From Gammaproteobacteria bacterium TMED112 (GTDB lineage: Bacteria > Pseudomonadota > Gammaproteobacteria > Magnimaribacterales > TMED112), in assembly GCA_002170245.2 (NCBI GenBank), contig NHFN02000001.1, positions 1 to 61,455 of the forward strand: DNA of 61,455 nt, read 5' to 3'. A program made the position numbers and the translations under genes. How positions within the stretch are numbered: position 1 is the first letter of the stretch; each line of letters opens with the position of its first letter. The notes beneath the pieces were generated by a model, which saw only the letters and a program-made list of their open reading frames with translations, made no database searches and had not been told where the DNA came from. Below, piece after piece: positions 46,347 to 55,707 of this stretch.

Positions 46347-46909
46347 TAGATAGTTAAGAGATCCTTCTCCTTGGAAGCCAATGAAGAATCAATAAGATCA
46401 ATAAATTTTGCTGTTATATCCTGAATGTCTTTTTCAGAATCTGAGATATCATCTTTTGTTAACTCGCCCTCTTTCTCTAAATTCTTCATGGCTGATATAG
46501 CATCTCTTCTAATATTTCTTACAGCTATCCGTCCATTTTCTGCTTCAGCTTTAGCTTTCTTTGTTAAATCTACACGCGATTCTTCAGTGAGAGGTGGCAT
46601 AATTATTCGTATAACATCTCCTGCTACCGTTGGGTATATTCCAAGATCTGATTTTTGAATTGCTCTATCTATTTCTTGAACTAGCCCTTTATCCCAAGGA
46701 GATAAACTTAATGTTTTTGAATCTTCTACAGTTATAGAGCAACACTGGTTAAGTGGAGTCAAAGTACCATAATAATCTACCTGAATTCCGTCAAGCATAA
46801 CTGGGTTTGCTCTCCCCGTTCTAATTTTTTTTAAGCTATCATTAAAACTGTTAAGGGATGATTGCATCCTGCTTGTACATGATTCTAAGATTTCTTCGTA
46901 ACTAGCCAT
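46346..46909 (-). CDS. frr: Ribosome recycling factor
   Basis: RRF splits post-termination ribosomes together with EF-G. The 187-residue protein starts [17 protein letters not shown] and has the conserved [32 protein letters not shown] and [20 protein letters not shown]-type C-terminal stretch. Length and motifs are normal. It overlaps pyrH by 8 bases. Confidence 0.97.
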   Translation of the reverse strand: MASYEEILESCTSRMQSSLNSFNDSLKKIRTGRANPVMLDGIQVDYYGTLTPLNQCCSITVEDSKTLSLSPWDKGLVQEIDRAIQKSDLGIYPTVAGDVIRIIMPPLTEESRVDLTKKAKAEAENGRIAVRNIRRDAISAMKNLEKEGELTKDDISDSEKDIQDITAKFIDLIDSSLASKEKDLLTI

Positions 46910-47624
46910 TTGATATTAATGTGCCTATTTCCTCACCTTTTACTATACCAAGTAATGCTCCCTCTGACTCATAATTGAATACTTTAATATTCATTTCATT
47001 GTCTCTTGCTAGTGTTAGTGCGGTTGTATCCATTACTTTTAGATTTTTCTGAATAGCTTCATCAAAAGATAAAGAATCAAAAAGCACAGCATCAGGATTT
47101 GTCTTTGGATCGTCAGAATAAACACCATCTACTTTTGTTGCTTTAAGCATTAAATCGGCATTAATTTCTATCCCTCTTAGGCAAGCTGCTGTGTCTGTAG
47201 TAAAGAAGGGATTTCCAGTTCCTGCTGTGAAAATTACAACAAAACCCTCATCTAATAAATGTATTGCCCGTCTTCTATCATAATGCTCAACAAGACCAGG
47301 CATAGGTATTGCAGACATTACTCTTGTTTTAATTCCATTTCTTTCAAGAGAATCTCTTAATGCTATACCATTCATAACTGTAGCCAACATACCCATGTGA
47401 TCCCCAGCTACTCTATCTATCCCATCTTGATTAAGCTCTTGTCCTCTAAATAAATTACCACCGCCAATTACCAAACCAACGGACACATTCTGCTCAACAA
47501 CAGCTTTTATTTCTCTAGACATGAAATGAAGAATTTTAGGATCAATACCCTGACCTGCTGAACCAGCAACTGCTTCACCACTATATTTAAGAAGAATTTT
47601 TTTAAGATGCTTAGTTGTGATCAC
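46902..47624 (-). CDS. pyrH: Uridylate kinase
   Basis: PyrH phosphorylates UMP to UDP. The family marker KYSGEAV, the phosphate-binding [10 protein letters not shown] near 52-61 and the RAIHLL and [16 protein letters not shown] segments (about 115-160) are intact. The protein has 240 residues. It starts with GTG at 47622-47624, overlapping the tsf stop as GTGA. In this array it links translation genes to nucleotide and isoprenoid genes, as in other gammaproteobacteria. Confidence 0.97.
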   Translation of the reverse strand: MITTKHLKKILLKYSGEAVAGSAGQGIDPKILHFMSREIKAVVEQNVSVGLVIGGGNLFRGQELNQDGIDRVAGDHMGMLATVMNGIALRDSLERNGIKTRVMSAIPMPGLVEHYDRRRAIHLLDEGFVVIFTAGTGNPFFTTDTAACLRGIEINADLMLKATKVDGVYSDDPKTNPDAVLFDSLSFDEAIQKNLKVMDTTALTLARDNEMNIKVFNYESEGALLGIVKGEEIGTLISNG

Positions 47625-48409
47625 TCACCAACCTTTTTTCTCAAAAAGCCTATAATTTTTGAATCACCCAATAAGTCTTTTATCTTTTTATCGGGATCTT
47701 TAATAAATGGCTGCTCTACAAGAGAGTTTTCCATTTTAAATTTATTTAATTTACCAATTATAATTTTTTCTTTAATTGCTTCAGGCTTGTTTTCGTTTAT
47801 AAGTGTTGCCAATGCAATTTCTTTCTCTTTATTTAGAATAGATTCATCTATATCTTCTGGATATATAGCCATTGGATTATTAGCTGCAACTTGCATAGCA
47901 ATATCTCTGCCAACTGTTTCGTCTCCAGAATCCATTTTTACAATTGCTGCCAATTTATTATCAGAATGTTTATAAGATGCTACCACTCCATCTTGCATTG
48001 AAATTTTTTCGTAATATGAAACCTTAATGTTTTCACCAATTTTTTGAATAATACCCAAAAGCTCATCTTTATATTTTGTATTTAGTTCATCCAGGTCTTC
48101 AGGGTTATTTTGAGCACAGTAATCTGATAATTCACTTAAGAAGGCTTGAAAGCTTGCATCTTTTGCAGCAAAGTCTGTCTCAGTATCAACTTCAACAATA
48201 AAAGCTGAATTTTCAGAAGAACCAAGCACAATAGCTCCTTCGTTAGTTGCTCTGCCTGACTTTTTCTCTGCTTTTAAGACACTCTTCTTTCTAAGAACTT
48301 CGATTGCTTTGTCGATGTCACCATCTGATTCAACTAATGCTGACTTGCAATCCATCATCGAAATGCCAGTTCTGTCTCTAAGTTCTTTGACCAGTTGAGC
48401 TGTAACCAT
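47621..48409 (-). CDS. tsf: Elongation factor Ts
   Basis: EF-Ts exchanges GDP for GTP on EF-Tu. The N-terminal UBA-like domain ([20 protein letters not shown]) and the DFAAKDASF signature (about 80) are present. The chain is 262 residues, about 20 shorter than E. coli. It follows rpsB directly (TAATG overlap), the universal pair of S2 and EF-Ts genes. Confidence 0.97.
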   Translation of the reverse strand: MVTAQLVKELRDRTGISMMDCKSALVESDGDIDKAIEVLRKKSVLKAEKKSGRATNEGAIVLGSSENSAFIVEVDTETDFAAKDASFQAFLSELSDYCAQNNPEDLDELNTKYKDELLGIIQKIGENIKVSYYEKISMQDGVVASYKHSDNKLAAIVKMDSGDETVGRDIAMQVAANNPMAIYPEDIDESILNKEKEIALATLINENKPEAIKEKIIIGKLNKFKMENSLVEQPFIKDPDKKIKDLLGDSKIIGFLRKKVGE

Positions 48410-49458
48410 TATTTATCTGTTTTTTTTGCTGCTGGCTTTTTGGTTACTGTAGCTTTTTTCGCTGCAGGCTTTTTGGTTGCTGTGGCTTTTTTTGCTGCAG
48501 GCTTTTTGGTTGCTGTGGCTTTTTTTGCTGCAGGCTTTTTGTTTGCAGTGGCTTTTTTTGCTGCAGGCTTTTTGGTTGCAGTGGCTTTTTTAGCTTCTAC
48601 TGAAATTTCTGTCTCTGTTTCAAGATTTTCATCAACTTTTGACTTAGCCTCGACTTCTTCTTCTGGCTTTTCTTCGGTTTTTACTGAAACAGTCTTAGTT
48701 GAAGTGTTTAATGAGAATACTTTTGGCCCTTTATCTCCGTCAAGTTTTTGAACTAAGCCTTGTTTTCTTGCTGAATCTTGACCCAAATTAATGGCCTCAG
48801 CCATAAGATTTAAAACAAACTTGATAGTTTTAGAAGAGTCATCATTTATTGGTATGAAATTTGTTAAATTTGTTGGATTGCTGTTTGTGTCAACGAGACC
48901 ATATACAGGAATACCCATTTTTATTGCTTCCTGAACTGCTATTTTTTCACTCTCAACATCTATAACAAATAAAGCATCTGGCAAACCTTTCATGTCCTTA
49001 ACACCATCGAAAACTAGTGAAAGTTTTTTCATTTCTTTTTCAAGCATTACAGCTTCTTTCTTGATCATGCTATCAAGCTGGCCCGAAGATTTATTTTCTT
49101 CGTATTCAAGTAATTTATTGATCGGCACTTTTATTGTTTTCCAATTAGTTAACATTCCTCCTAGCCACCTATGTGATATGTATGGCATGCCTGTTTTTTC
49201 ACCAAAATCTGAGACATAACTTGAAGCAACTCTTTTAGTGCCAACAATCATGATTTTATTTCCAACAGATGAGAATTTTCTAAAAATTTCGTACAGCTCA
49301 ACAATTTTTTCTTGTGTTTTGTAAAGATCTATTATGTGAATGTTATTCTTTTCACAAAAAATGTAGTCCTCCATATGAGGATTCCAAAACCGCTTCCTGT
49401 GCCCAAAATGAGCACCCAATTCAAATAACTCTTCTATACTTACGTTTACTTTACTCAT
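48409..49458 (-). CDS. rpsB: 30S ribosomal protein S2 with a long Lys/Ala-rich tail
   Basis: S2 helps mRNA and S1 binding on the small subunit. The core (residues about 1-225) is standard: ELGAHFGHRKRFWNP, RWLGGMLTNWKT, ALFVIDVESE. An unusual tail follows, with an acidic Glu-rich linker (about 255-290) and then five 11-residue repeats of the type KKATATKKPAA ending KKTDK. The protein is 349 residues against 241 in E. coli. I place the start at ATG 49458 rather than TTG 49470. The start lies one base after the dapB stop, so there is no room for the usual S2 leader. Confidence 0.96.
   Translation of the reverse strand: MSKVNVSIEELFELGAHFGHRKRFWNPHMEDYIFCEKNNIHIIDLYKTQEKIVELYEIFRKFSSVGNKIMIVGTKRVASSYVSDFGEKTGMPYISHRWLGGMLTNWKTIKVPINKLLEYEENKSSGQLDSMIKKEAVMLEKEMKKLSLVFDGVKDMKGLPDALFVIDVESEKIAVQEAIKMGIPVYGLVDTNSNPTNLTNFIPINDDSSKTIKFVLNLMAEAINLGQDSARKQGLVQKLDGDKGPKVFSLNTSTKTVSVKTEEKPEEEVEAKSKVDENLETETEISVEAKKATATKKPAAKKATANKKPAAKKATATKKPAAKKATATKKPAAKKATVTKKPAAKKTDK
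48427..48591 (-). repeat. Five tandem 33-base repeats in the rpsB 3' end
   Basis: Five copies of a 33-base unit encode five 11-residue repeats of the type KKATATKKPAA. Third copies and codons vary slightly (TANK, TVTK), showing that the repeat is old enough to have diverged but is still regular. A contraction or expansion would keep the reading frame, so repeat number may differ between strains. The pattern is reminiscent of histone H1-like tails of other bacterial proteins. Confidence 0.9.
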
Positions 49459-49459
49459 A

Positions 49460-50179
49460 TTAGTCTTCAATTAAGGTCTGCATATCATAAAGGTTTTTAG
49501 GCTTTTGGTAAAACCATTTAACAACATTTAATGCACCTTGTGCATAAATGCTTCTATTTAAGGCAGAATGCTTAAATTCCAGTTCTTCTAAATGATTTGA
49601 TAATTGAATCTTGTGCCAATTACTACCATCACCTTCCCGAAAACTTTTAATTTTTGATTCTTCTAAGTCTGTTAGTTTTGCAAAACTTAATGCAGTTCCA
49701 GATGGTTTGTCTAACTTTGATTCATGGTGCTTTTCTGAAATTCTTACTTTCAAAGATTTATCATAATTAAACACTTTTTTTAACATATCGTGAATCAAAG
49801 CAATATATATGGATGTATTTGGAGCCATGAAGATAGGCATTGACTGAGAGAGATTTTCAAGATTTTCACGTTCATTCAAATTTAAACCGGTTGTGCAAAA
49901 TAAAACTGGTTTTTTTAATTTGGCATATAGGCTAATTCTGGACTCTATATTTTTTCTTGTAGCAAAATCAATAATGCAATCAAAATCATGATTAATCGAA
50001 GCTGAGAAAGTTTTATTATTAGCTTCTTGAAAATGAAAATTTCCTACGTCTAGATTCAACGCGTTGGAATTAGCATGAACAATAAAATTCGTAATATTGA
50101 TGTCGCTGTGATTATTTGCTTCCTCTATTACAGCTCGACCCATTTTGCCCGACGCACCAATTAGACAAACTTTGATCAT
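49460..50179 (-). CDS. dapB: 4-hydroxy-tetrahydrodipicolinate reductase
   Basis: DapB reduces hydroxy-tetrahydrodipicolinate in lysine and peptidoglycan precursor synthesis. The nucleotide-binding motif [10 protein letters not shown] is at the N terminus (about 8-17), the substrate loop [16 protein letters not shown] near 150-165. At 239 residues it is short (E. coli 273) but complete. It overlaps dnaJ (ATGA). In relatives it is followed by carA; here by rpsB, one base later. Confidence 0.96.
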   Translation of the reverse strand: MIKVCLIGASGKMGRAVIEEANNHSDINITNFIVHANSNALNLDVGNFHFQEANNKTFSASINHDFDCIIDFATRKNIESRISLYAKLKKPVLFCTTGLNLNERENLENLSQSMPIFMAPNTSIYIALIHDMLKKVFNYDKSLKVRISEKHHESKLDKPSGTALSFAKLTDLEESKIKSFREGDGSNWHKIQLSNHLEELEFKHSALNRSIYAQGALNVVKWFYQKPKNLYDMQTLIED

Positions 50180-51093
50180 TTAAATTTTTTATTAATTTTT
50201 GAACTGAAATTAGATGCTTCGTGAAAATTTTTTTCAGCATCAATAAATGTGTCTTCTATTAATTTTTTTTGTTTTGAGGATAAGTTAGATGGAGTTTCAA
50301 CAACAACTCTCACAAATAGATCACCAGTTGTTTTACCTCGCAATGAACCTGCACCTAAGTCTTTTAATTTGAATATTTTTCCTGTCTGAGTTTCGGAAGG
50401 AATTTTTAGAAGGACTTTTTTACTTAAAGTTGGTACCTCTATTTCTGCACCCAATATAGCTTGGTCAACACGTATCGGTACTTCGCAGTAGAGGTGATTT
50501 CCTTCTCTTTCAAGAAAATCATGTTTTAAAACTTGAACAACTATAAATAGATCTCCATTTTCCCCACCATATTGACTTACTTCTCCTTCACCAGAAAGTC
50601 TTATTTTATTTCCTGTATCTACTCCAGCTGGGATATTTACTGAAACTTTCTTATTGGACGTGGGTAATCTTATTTCAACATCTTTTCCGAAAACGGCCTC
50701 TTCTAATGACATTTCATAAGCCATTTGAATATTTCTTCCTCTGGGTGGTCTTCTAGCCCCTCCTCTTCCAAATATGTCTCCAAAGATATCACCAAATATT
50801 TCATCACCAAAGATATTATTAAAAATGTCATTAATATCAACATTCTGAAAACCTGATTGTCCAAAGTTGCTATTTACTCCTTGATGACCAAACTGATCAT
50901 AAGTCTGTCTTTTAGATTGATCGCTTAAAACTTCATAAGCCTCAGCGGCTTCTTTAAATTTAGCTTCTGCTTCTTTATCGCCTGGATTCTTATCTGGATG
51001 ATATTTAATTGCTAATCTTTTAAAGGCTTTTTTGAGTTCTGGAGCCGAAATGCTTTTATCAACCCCAAGAACCTCATAGTAATCCCTTTTCAC
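50176..51093 (-). CDS. dnaJ: DnaJ-type co-chaperone lacking the zinc-finger domain
   Basis: DnaJ stimulates DnaK ATPase and delivers clients. The J domain with HPD (residues 32-34) and a Gly/Phe-rich region (about 73-120) are normal, and the C-terminal beta domains match type I DnaJ ([32 protein letters not shown]). The four CxxCxGxG motifs are missing: the chain passes directly from EIRLPT (residue 145) to [12 protein letters not shown]. The result is 305 residues instead of about 375. The start is GTG 51091-51093. It is not a CbpA relative by its C terminus, so it looks like a type I protein that lost its zinc domain. Confidence 0.93.
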   Translation of the reverse strand: MKRDYYEVLGVDKSISAPELKKAFKRLAIKYHPDKNPGDKEAEAKFKEAAEAYEVLSDQSKRQTYDQFGHQGVNSNFGQSGFQNVDINDIFNNIFGDEIFGDIFGDIFGRGGARRPPRGRNIQMAYEMSLEEAVFGKDVEIRLPTSNKKVSVNIPAGVDTGNKIRLSGEGEVSQYGGENGDLFIVVQVLKHDFLEREGNHLYCEVPIRVDQAILGAEIEVPTLSKKVLLKIPSETQTGKIFKLKDLGAGSLRGKTTGDLFVRVVVETPSNLSSKQKKLIEDTFIDAEKNFHEASNFSSKINKKFK

Positions 51094-51095
51094 AA

Positions 51096-53018
51096 TTATT
51101 TATCTTTTTCGTCATCAACTTCTTTAAACTCAGCATCTACTGCATCATCAGCCGATTCTTTGGAATTTTCGTTTTCAGAATTTTCTTGGGCTTGGGTTTG
51201 TTCTTTTTTGAATAACTTATCTGATAGAGGTTGGGCAATTTTAGAAAGCTCTTCAACAGCTTTATCGATATCTTCTTTACTTTCAGCTTTACATGCCTCT
51301 TCAACCTTCTCAATAGCTTCAGTTAAGGACTTTGTCTCATCCTCAGATAATTCTTCTTTATTATCTTCCATAGCTTTTTTCGTGGAGCTTGCTAAGCCAT
51401 CTGCCATATTTCTGGAGGCTATTAATTCTTCAAATTTTTTATCTTCTTCGGCGTTCATTTCAGCATCTTTTACCATTTTTTCAATCTCTTCTTCAGAAAG
51501 ACCACTACCACCCTGAATTGTTATGGATTGTTCTTTATTAGAGGATTTATCCTTAGCAGATACATTGATTATTCCATTGGCATCGATATCAAAAGTAACT
51601 TCAATTTGAGGTGTACCTCTTGGCGCTGCTGGAATATCAGTTAAATTAAATTGACCTAGTGATTTATTGTCTAATGCTTTTTTTCTTTCTCCCTGAAGCA
51701 CGTGAACTGTTACTGCTGTCTGATTGTCTTCGGCTGTAGAGTAGACCTGGGATTTGTTTGTAGGAATAGTAGTATTTTTTTCAATCATAGGTGTCATCAC
51801 TCCACCAAGAGTCTCTATTCCTAAAGTTAATGGCGTTACATCTAAAAGCAATACATCTGATCTTTCACCGCTTAAAACAGCCCCTTGAGTTGCAGCTCCA
51901 AGTGCAACAGCTTCATCGGGATTTATATCTTTTCGTGCTTCTTTGCCAAAAAAGTCGGTGACAGCTTTCTGTACCATTGGCATTCTAGTTTGACCGCCTA
52001 CAAGAATTACCTCGTCTATATCTTTTGGCGTTAATTTAGCATCTTTCAAAGCAGTTTTTACTGGCTCTAAGCTACGTTTAACGAGATCTCCGACCAAAGA
52101 TTCTAGTTTTGCCTTTGTTATTTTATGAACAAAATGTTTCGGTCCACTTGCATCTGCAGTTATGTAAGGCAAATTGACTTCTGTTTGATCAGTAGTAGAC
52201 AGCTCAATTTTTGCTTTTTCAGCTGCTTCTTTGAGTCTTTGTAAAGCCATAGGGTCTGTATTCAAATCAAAACCCGATTCACTTTTGAATTCATCTATAA
52301 AATGTTTAATAAGTATTGAATCAAAATCTTCACCACCCAAATGTGTGTCTCCAGAAGTTGAAATAACTTCAAACTGATATTCACCATCCACATTAGTCAT
52401 TTCAATGACAGAGATATCAAATGTTCCGCCACCTAAATCATAGACAGCTATCACACCATCTTTTTTTAACTTATCTAATCCAAAAGCTAATGCTGCAGCA
52501 GTTGGTTCATTTATTATTCTCTTAACTTCTAAACCTGCTATTTTTCCGGCAGCTTTAGTTGCTTGTCTTTGTGAATCGTTAAAATAAGCCGGTACTGTAA
52601 CTACCGCCCCATCAACTTTTGCGCCCAAATAGTCTTCAGCTGTTTTTTTCATTTTCTTTAGAATTTCAGCAGAAATTTGAGGTGGAGCTATCTTATTACC
52701 ATCTACTTCAACCCAAGCGTCACCATTTTTAGCTTTCACAATACCGTAAGGTGCAGATTTCATATCTGCCTGGATGTATTCGTCTTCAAACTTTCTCCCA
52801 ATTAGTCTTTTTACAGCAAATAGTGTTTTATCTGGGTTTGTCACAGCTTGACGTTTTGCAGCTTGACCAACTAAAACTTGCTTATCAGAGGAATATGCAA
52901 CAACAGATGGTGTAGTTCTACTTCCCTCAGCATTTGATATAACTACAGGTTCTGAGCCTTCCATAACAGAAACACATGAATTTGTAGTTCCTAAATCTAT
53001 ACCTATAACTTTTCCCAT
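51096..53018 (-). CDS. dnaK: Hsp70 chaperone DnaK
   Basis: DnaK is the ATP-dependent Hsp70 for folding and heat-stress protection. The nucleotide-binding domain is intact: [11 protein letters not shown] at the N terminus, [12 protein letters not shown] (about 195) and the linker [14 protein letters not shown] near 390. The substrate domain and lid follow, with an acidic Asn/Glu/Asp-rich C terminus ending near EVDDEKDK. The 640 residues are standard. It follows grpE by 35 bases and precedes dnaJ by two. Confidence 0.98.
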   Translation of the reverse strand: MGKVIGIDLGTTNSCVSVMEGSEPVVISNAEGSRTTPSVVAYSSDKQVLVGQAAKRQAVTNPDKTLFAVKRLIGRKFEDEYIQADMKSAPYGIVKAKNGDAWVEVDGNKIAPPQISAEILKKMKKTAEDYLGAKVDGAVVTVPAYFNDSQRQATKAAGKIAGLEVKRIINEPTAAALAFGLDKLKKDGVIAVYDLGGGTFDISVIEMTNVDGEYQFEVISTSGDTHLGGEDFDSILIKHFIDEFKSESGFDLNTDPMALQRLKEAAEKAKIELSTTDQTEVNLPYITADASGPKHFVHKITKAKLESLVGDLVKRSLEPVKTALKDAKLTPKDIDEVILVGGQTRMPMVQKAVTDFFGKEARKDINPDEAVALGAATQGAVLSGERSDVLLLDVTPLTLGIETLGGVMTPMIEKNTTIPTNKSQVYSTAEDNQTAVTVHVLQGERKKALDNKSLGQFNLTDIPAAPRGTPQIEVTFDIDANGIINVSAKDKSSNKEQSITIQGGSGLSEEEIEKMVKDAEMNAEEDKKFEELIASRNMADGLASSTKKAMEDNKEELSEDETKSLTEAIEKVEEACKAESKEDIDKAVEELSKIAQPLSDKLFKKEQTQAQENSENENSKESADDAVDAEFKEVDDEKDK

Positions 53019-53053
53019 ATATGTACCTTTTTATTGTTTTTTAAAAGCGTGAA

Positions 53054-53578
53054 TTATTTTTTATTCACTACGACAAGAGCTGGTTTGACGACCCTTTCAT
53101 TAAGTGTCCAACCCCTCTCAAGGGTATTAGTTACAAAATTGTCTTTCTCCCCAGGGTTGTTAACCGTTGAAACAGCTTCGTGTTTTTCCGGATCAAACTC
53201 TTGCCCTGAGGGATTTATAGGAACAATATTAAAATTCTCAAGGGTTTTCTCAAAAGAATTTAAAATTAGCAAAATGCCCTCTTTGTCAATTTTTTTTGAG
53301 TCTTCTGAATTTTCAATTGATTTTTCTAGAGAAGTGATAAGGGGGATGATTGAAAGCATTAGTTCAGAATTTGCATATTTTAGAGCATTAGTAATTTCAT
53401 TAGTCGATCTCTTTCTAAAATTTTCTAATTCTGCAACGGCTCTTAATGTTTCTTCTTTCTGTTTTTCTACTTGCTCTAGTAATTCCTCATAGGTATGACT
53501 ATTGAGATCACCAGAATCACTTGATTCTATTGTTTGTTCATCTTCTTGTTGATTCTTTGCTTCTTTCTCTTCTGACAT
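53054..53578 (-). CDS. grpE: Nucleotide exchange factor GrpE
   Basis: GrpE releases ADP from DnaK. The 174-residue protein has an acidic disordered start, a long N-terminal coiled coil (about 30-90, KQKEETLRAVAELENFRKRS) and the C-terminal beta wing with the family signature NINPSGQEFDPEKHEAV-type block near 125-140 and TLERGWTLNERVVKPALV. Its ATG shares a base with the fur stop (TAATG), so the chaperone genes read through from fur. Confidence 0.96.
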   Translation of the reverse strand: MSEEKEAKNQQEDEQTIESSDSGDLNSHTYEELLEQVEKQKEETLRAVAELENFRKRSTNEITNALKYANSELMLSIIPLITSLEKSIENSEDSKKIDKEGILLILNSFEKTLENFNIVPINPSGQEFDPEKHEAVSTVNNPGEKDNFVTNTLERGWTLNERVVKPALVVVNKK

Positions 53579-54000
53579 TATTGTTTTTTAACTTTTTTTA
53601 CATAAAGCACAATGCTTTGGTCAAGTAGTTCATAACCATGTTTTGCTGCAATCTCTCTTTGTTTATTTTTAATATCTTCATCATAAAACTCAGTTGTTTC
53701 GCCAGTATCGACACAAACCATATGATCATGATTTAAAGGATCATTAAGCTCATAAACAGATTTGTTCGATTCAAATTGATGCTTAACAACAATTCTGGCA
53801 TTTTCAAATTGTGTCAATACTCTATAAACCGTAGCGAGACCAACATCATAATTATTGAGCACAAGTTCCTTGTATATTTCTTCTGCCGTGAAATGATCTT
53901 CTGTGCCAGAAGTTCTCTGCAATATTTCTAAAATTTTAATCCTTGGTAATGTTGCTTTTAAGCCAGCTTCTTTTAAATTTTTATTGGTTTTATCACTCAT
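53578..54000 (-). CDS. fur: Ferric uptake regulator Fur
   Basis: Fur represses iron-uptake genes with Fe(II). The winged-helix domain (about 1-85, with TAEEIYKELV and ATVYRVLTQFE) and the dimerisation domain with the NHDHMVCVDTGETTEF block are present. The zinc-site CxxC is CVDT, with the second Cys replaced by Thr; from memory Pseudomonas Fur has the same single-Cys form, so it is probably lineage-typical. At 140 residues it is normal. It faces bamE across 19 bases, as in Pseudomonas, but recN is missing between fur and grpE. Confidence 0.96.
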   Translation of the reverse strand: MSDKTNKNLKEAGLKATLPRIKILEILQRTSGTEDHFTAEEIYKELVLNNYDVGLATVYRVLTQFENARIVVKHQFESNKSVYELNDPLNHDHMVCVDTGETTEFYDEDIKNKQREIAAKHGYELLDQSIVLYVKKVKKQ

Positions 54001-54019
54001 AACATTTATTCTATCTCAA

Positions 54020-54331
54020 ATGAAAAAATTTCTGATCATTATTATATCTCTATTAATATTTTCTTGCTCGAATACAAATATATATAGAGTAACTATCACA
54101 CAAGGCACAGTCTTTACTCAAGAAGATCTCGATAAATTAGAAATTGGCATGACAAAAGATCAGGTTTCATTCGTAATGGGACAACCCTCTTTTGAAAACT
54201 TTTTTGAAAAAAACGTATGGAATTACATCTATAAGATAACTACTGGTGATGAGGTAGATGTGGAAAAGAAGGTGAAGCTGATTTTCGATGAGGAGAATTT
54301 GCTTAGTGATGTAGTAATAATAAATATTTAG
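54020..54331 (+). CDS. bamE: BamE (SmpA/OmlA), outer-membrane assembly lipoprotein
   Basis: BamE is a small accessory lipoprotein of the Bam complex. The signal MKKFLIIIISLLIFSC gives a lipobox with Cys16. The rest (GTVFTQEDLDKLEIGMTKDQV, FVMGQPSF, FEKNVWNYIYKI) is the SmpA/OmlA fold. The protein has 103 residues. I reject the upstream extension in the same frame, as it lies in the fur coding region and would place the signal peptide internally. It ends three bases from the transporter on the other strand. Confidence 0.93.
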   Translation: MKKFLIIIISLLIFSCSNTNIYRVTITQGTVFTQEDLDKLEIGMTKDQVSFVMGQPSFENFFEKNVWNYIYKITTGDEVDVEKKVKLIFDEENLLSDVVIINI

Positions 54332-54334
54332 TTA

Positions 54335-55699
54335 TTAAAAAAATCTAATATCGAATAGTATTTGTAAGTTTCCAAGAGTCCAAATTACCATCAAGAAAAT
54401 AGGGCTAATTACTTTTAAGACAAACACCCATAGGCTCATCAAATTTTTGTTATTAATGCCCATTGTGTCTGCATCAACTACCTTTTCAAGCCTCCAACCC
54501 ACAAATATGGACATACCAGTTCCTACTAAAAGTAATAAAAAGTCATCTGCAAAATACTTCATGGCTTCAAATGGATTATCTAAAGCTCCAATTGAAACAG
54601 TGCTCCAAACATTATGGCCTGCCACACTTATAAGCGATAAAAGAAAACAGAATGCTACAACATAGGTCGACGCTTTTGCTCGAGTCATAGAATGTTTTTG
54701 TGTTAAATAGGCAACACTAGGTTCAAGTATTGAAATCATTGAACTGAATGCTGCTACTGCTAAAAGAAAATAGAATAATGGGCCAACAAATTGTCCTACA
54801 GAGCCAAGTTGAGCAAATACTTCTGTCATTGTAACAAAAACTAATGTATCTCCAGCATTTGGCGAGAAACCAAGACCTAAGGCTAGTGGGAAAATTGCCA
54901 AACCTGCTAGTAGAGCCACACCTGTATCAGCTGTTACAACTACTGCTGATGCTTTTGACACTTTTTGGTTAGAAGGCATATATGACCCAAACGCCATTAA
55001 AGTTCCCATTCCTATACTCATTGAGAAAAATGCTTGTCCAATTGCTGCCTGAATTGTTCCTGCTGAAAAATCTTCAGCTTTCCATGAAAATAAGTAATTA
55101 AGTCCACTTGAAAAATCGCCTGCAACTGCTCCATAACCAACCATCGCAATAACAAGGACAAAAAGCATTGGAAGTAAAAACCTCATTGCTTTATCAATCC
55201 CCTTGTCAATTCCATTGGCCACTACAAAACCAGAAGCAAATAGAAATAAAGAAAACCAAAATGTCATTTCCCAGAAATTTGCTTTCTCAGCTTCATAGAC
55301 TGCTGCTGCTGCTCCTGCTTCTAAACCAGTAGCTGATATGAAGCCATAATTAATGACAAAACCTGCAATAACTGCGTAATATCCAGCAATAATTAAACTA
55401 GCAAGGATGCCACCATATCCAACGATGCTCCATTTGGAAGATGATTTTGATTTTTTGGCTAATGTTTCAATCGATGAAACTGGGTTACTTTTTCCCTTTT
55501 TACCAATAAATACTTCAGCCATGAATACTGGGAAACCAAGAGTAATAACAAAGAAGATGTATAATAGGACAAATAATCCTCCGCCATTCTCCCCGGCTTT
55601 ATAAGGAAAACCCCAAATATTTCCAAGACCCACAGCAGAACCTGTTGCAGCTAACAAGAAAGCAGTATTGTTATTCCATTGACTTGATTGTGATGCCAT
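54335..55699 (-). CDS. Sodium-coupled neurotransmitter-family (NSS) symporter
   Basis: An inner-membrane sodium symporter of the NSS/LeuT family, probably importing an amino acid or similar solute. Helix 1 has the substrate- and sodium-binding block ATGSAVGLGNIWGFPY (about 17-32), the following NGGGLFVLLY is typical, and helix 6 carries SMSIGMGTLMAFGSY. About 11-12 helices fit in 454 residues. Substrate specificity cannot be read, although this family commonly takes neutral amino acids. Confidence 0.93.
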   Translation of the reverse strand: MASQSSQWNNNTAFLLAATGSAVGLGNIWGFPYKAGENGGGLFVLLYIFFVITLGFPVFMAEVFIGKKGKSNPVSSIETLAKKSKSSSKWSIVGYGGILASLIIAGYYAVIAGFVINYGFISATGLEAGAAAAVYEAEKANFWEMTFWFSLFLFASGFVVANGIDKGIDKAMRFLLPMLFVLVIAMVGYGAVAGDFSSGLNYLFSWKAEDFSAGTIQAAIGQAFFSMSIGMGTLMAFGSYMPSNQKVSKASAVVVTADTGVALLAGLAIFPLALGLGFSPNAGDTLVFVTMTEVFAQLGSVGQFVGPLFYFLLAVAAFSSMISILEPSVAYLTQKHSMTRAKASTYVVAFCFLLSLISVAGHNVWSTVSIGALDNPFEAMKYFADDFLLLLVGTGMSIFVGWRLEKVVDADTMGINNKNLMSLWVFVLKVISPIFLMVIWTLGNLQILFDIRFF

Positions 55700-55707
55700 A
55701 GTTTTTT

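Noticed and set aside
48427-48591. A CRISPR-like array from the 33-base repeats
   Set aside because: The units have no unique spacers and are in frame with rpsB; they code for its tail.
48395-48751. A hydrophobic 118-codon reading frame with FFAAGFLVAVA repeats on the plus strand
   Set aside because: It is the antisense shadow of the Lys/Ala repeats of rpsB; the repeats alone give the hydrophobic pattern.
50176-51093. DnaJ zinc-finger loss as a frameshift or assembly gap
   Set aside because: The flanking domains stay in one frame and match type I DnaJ on both sides, so a clean deletion is simpler.
53903-54019. A longer N terminus for bamE
   Set aside because: It would read through the fur coding region and bury the lipoprotein signal; ATG 54020 gives a standard signal.
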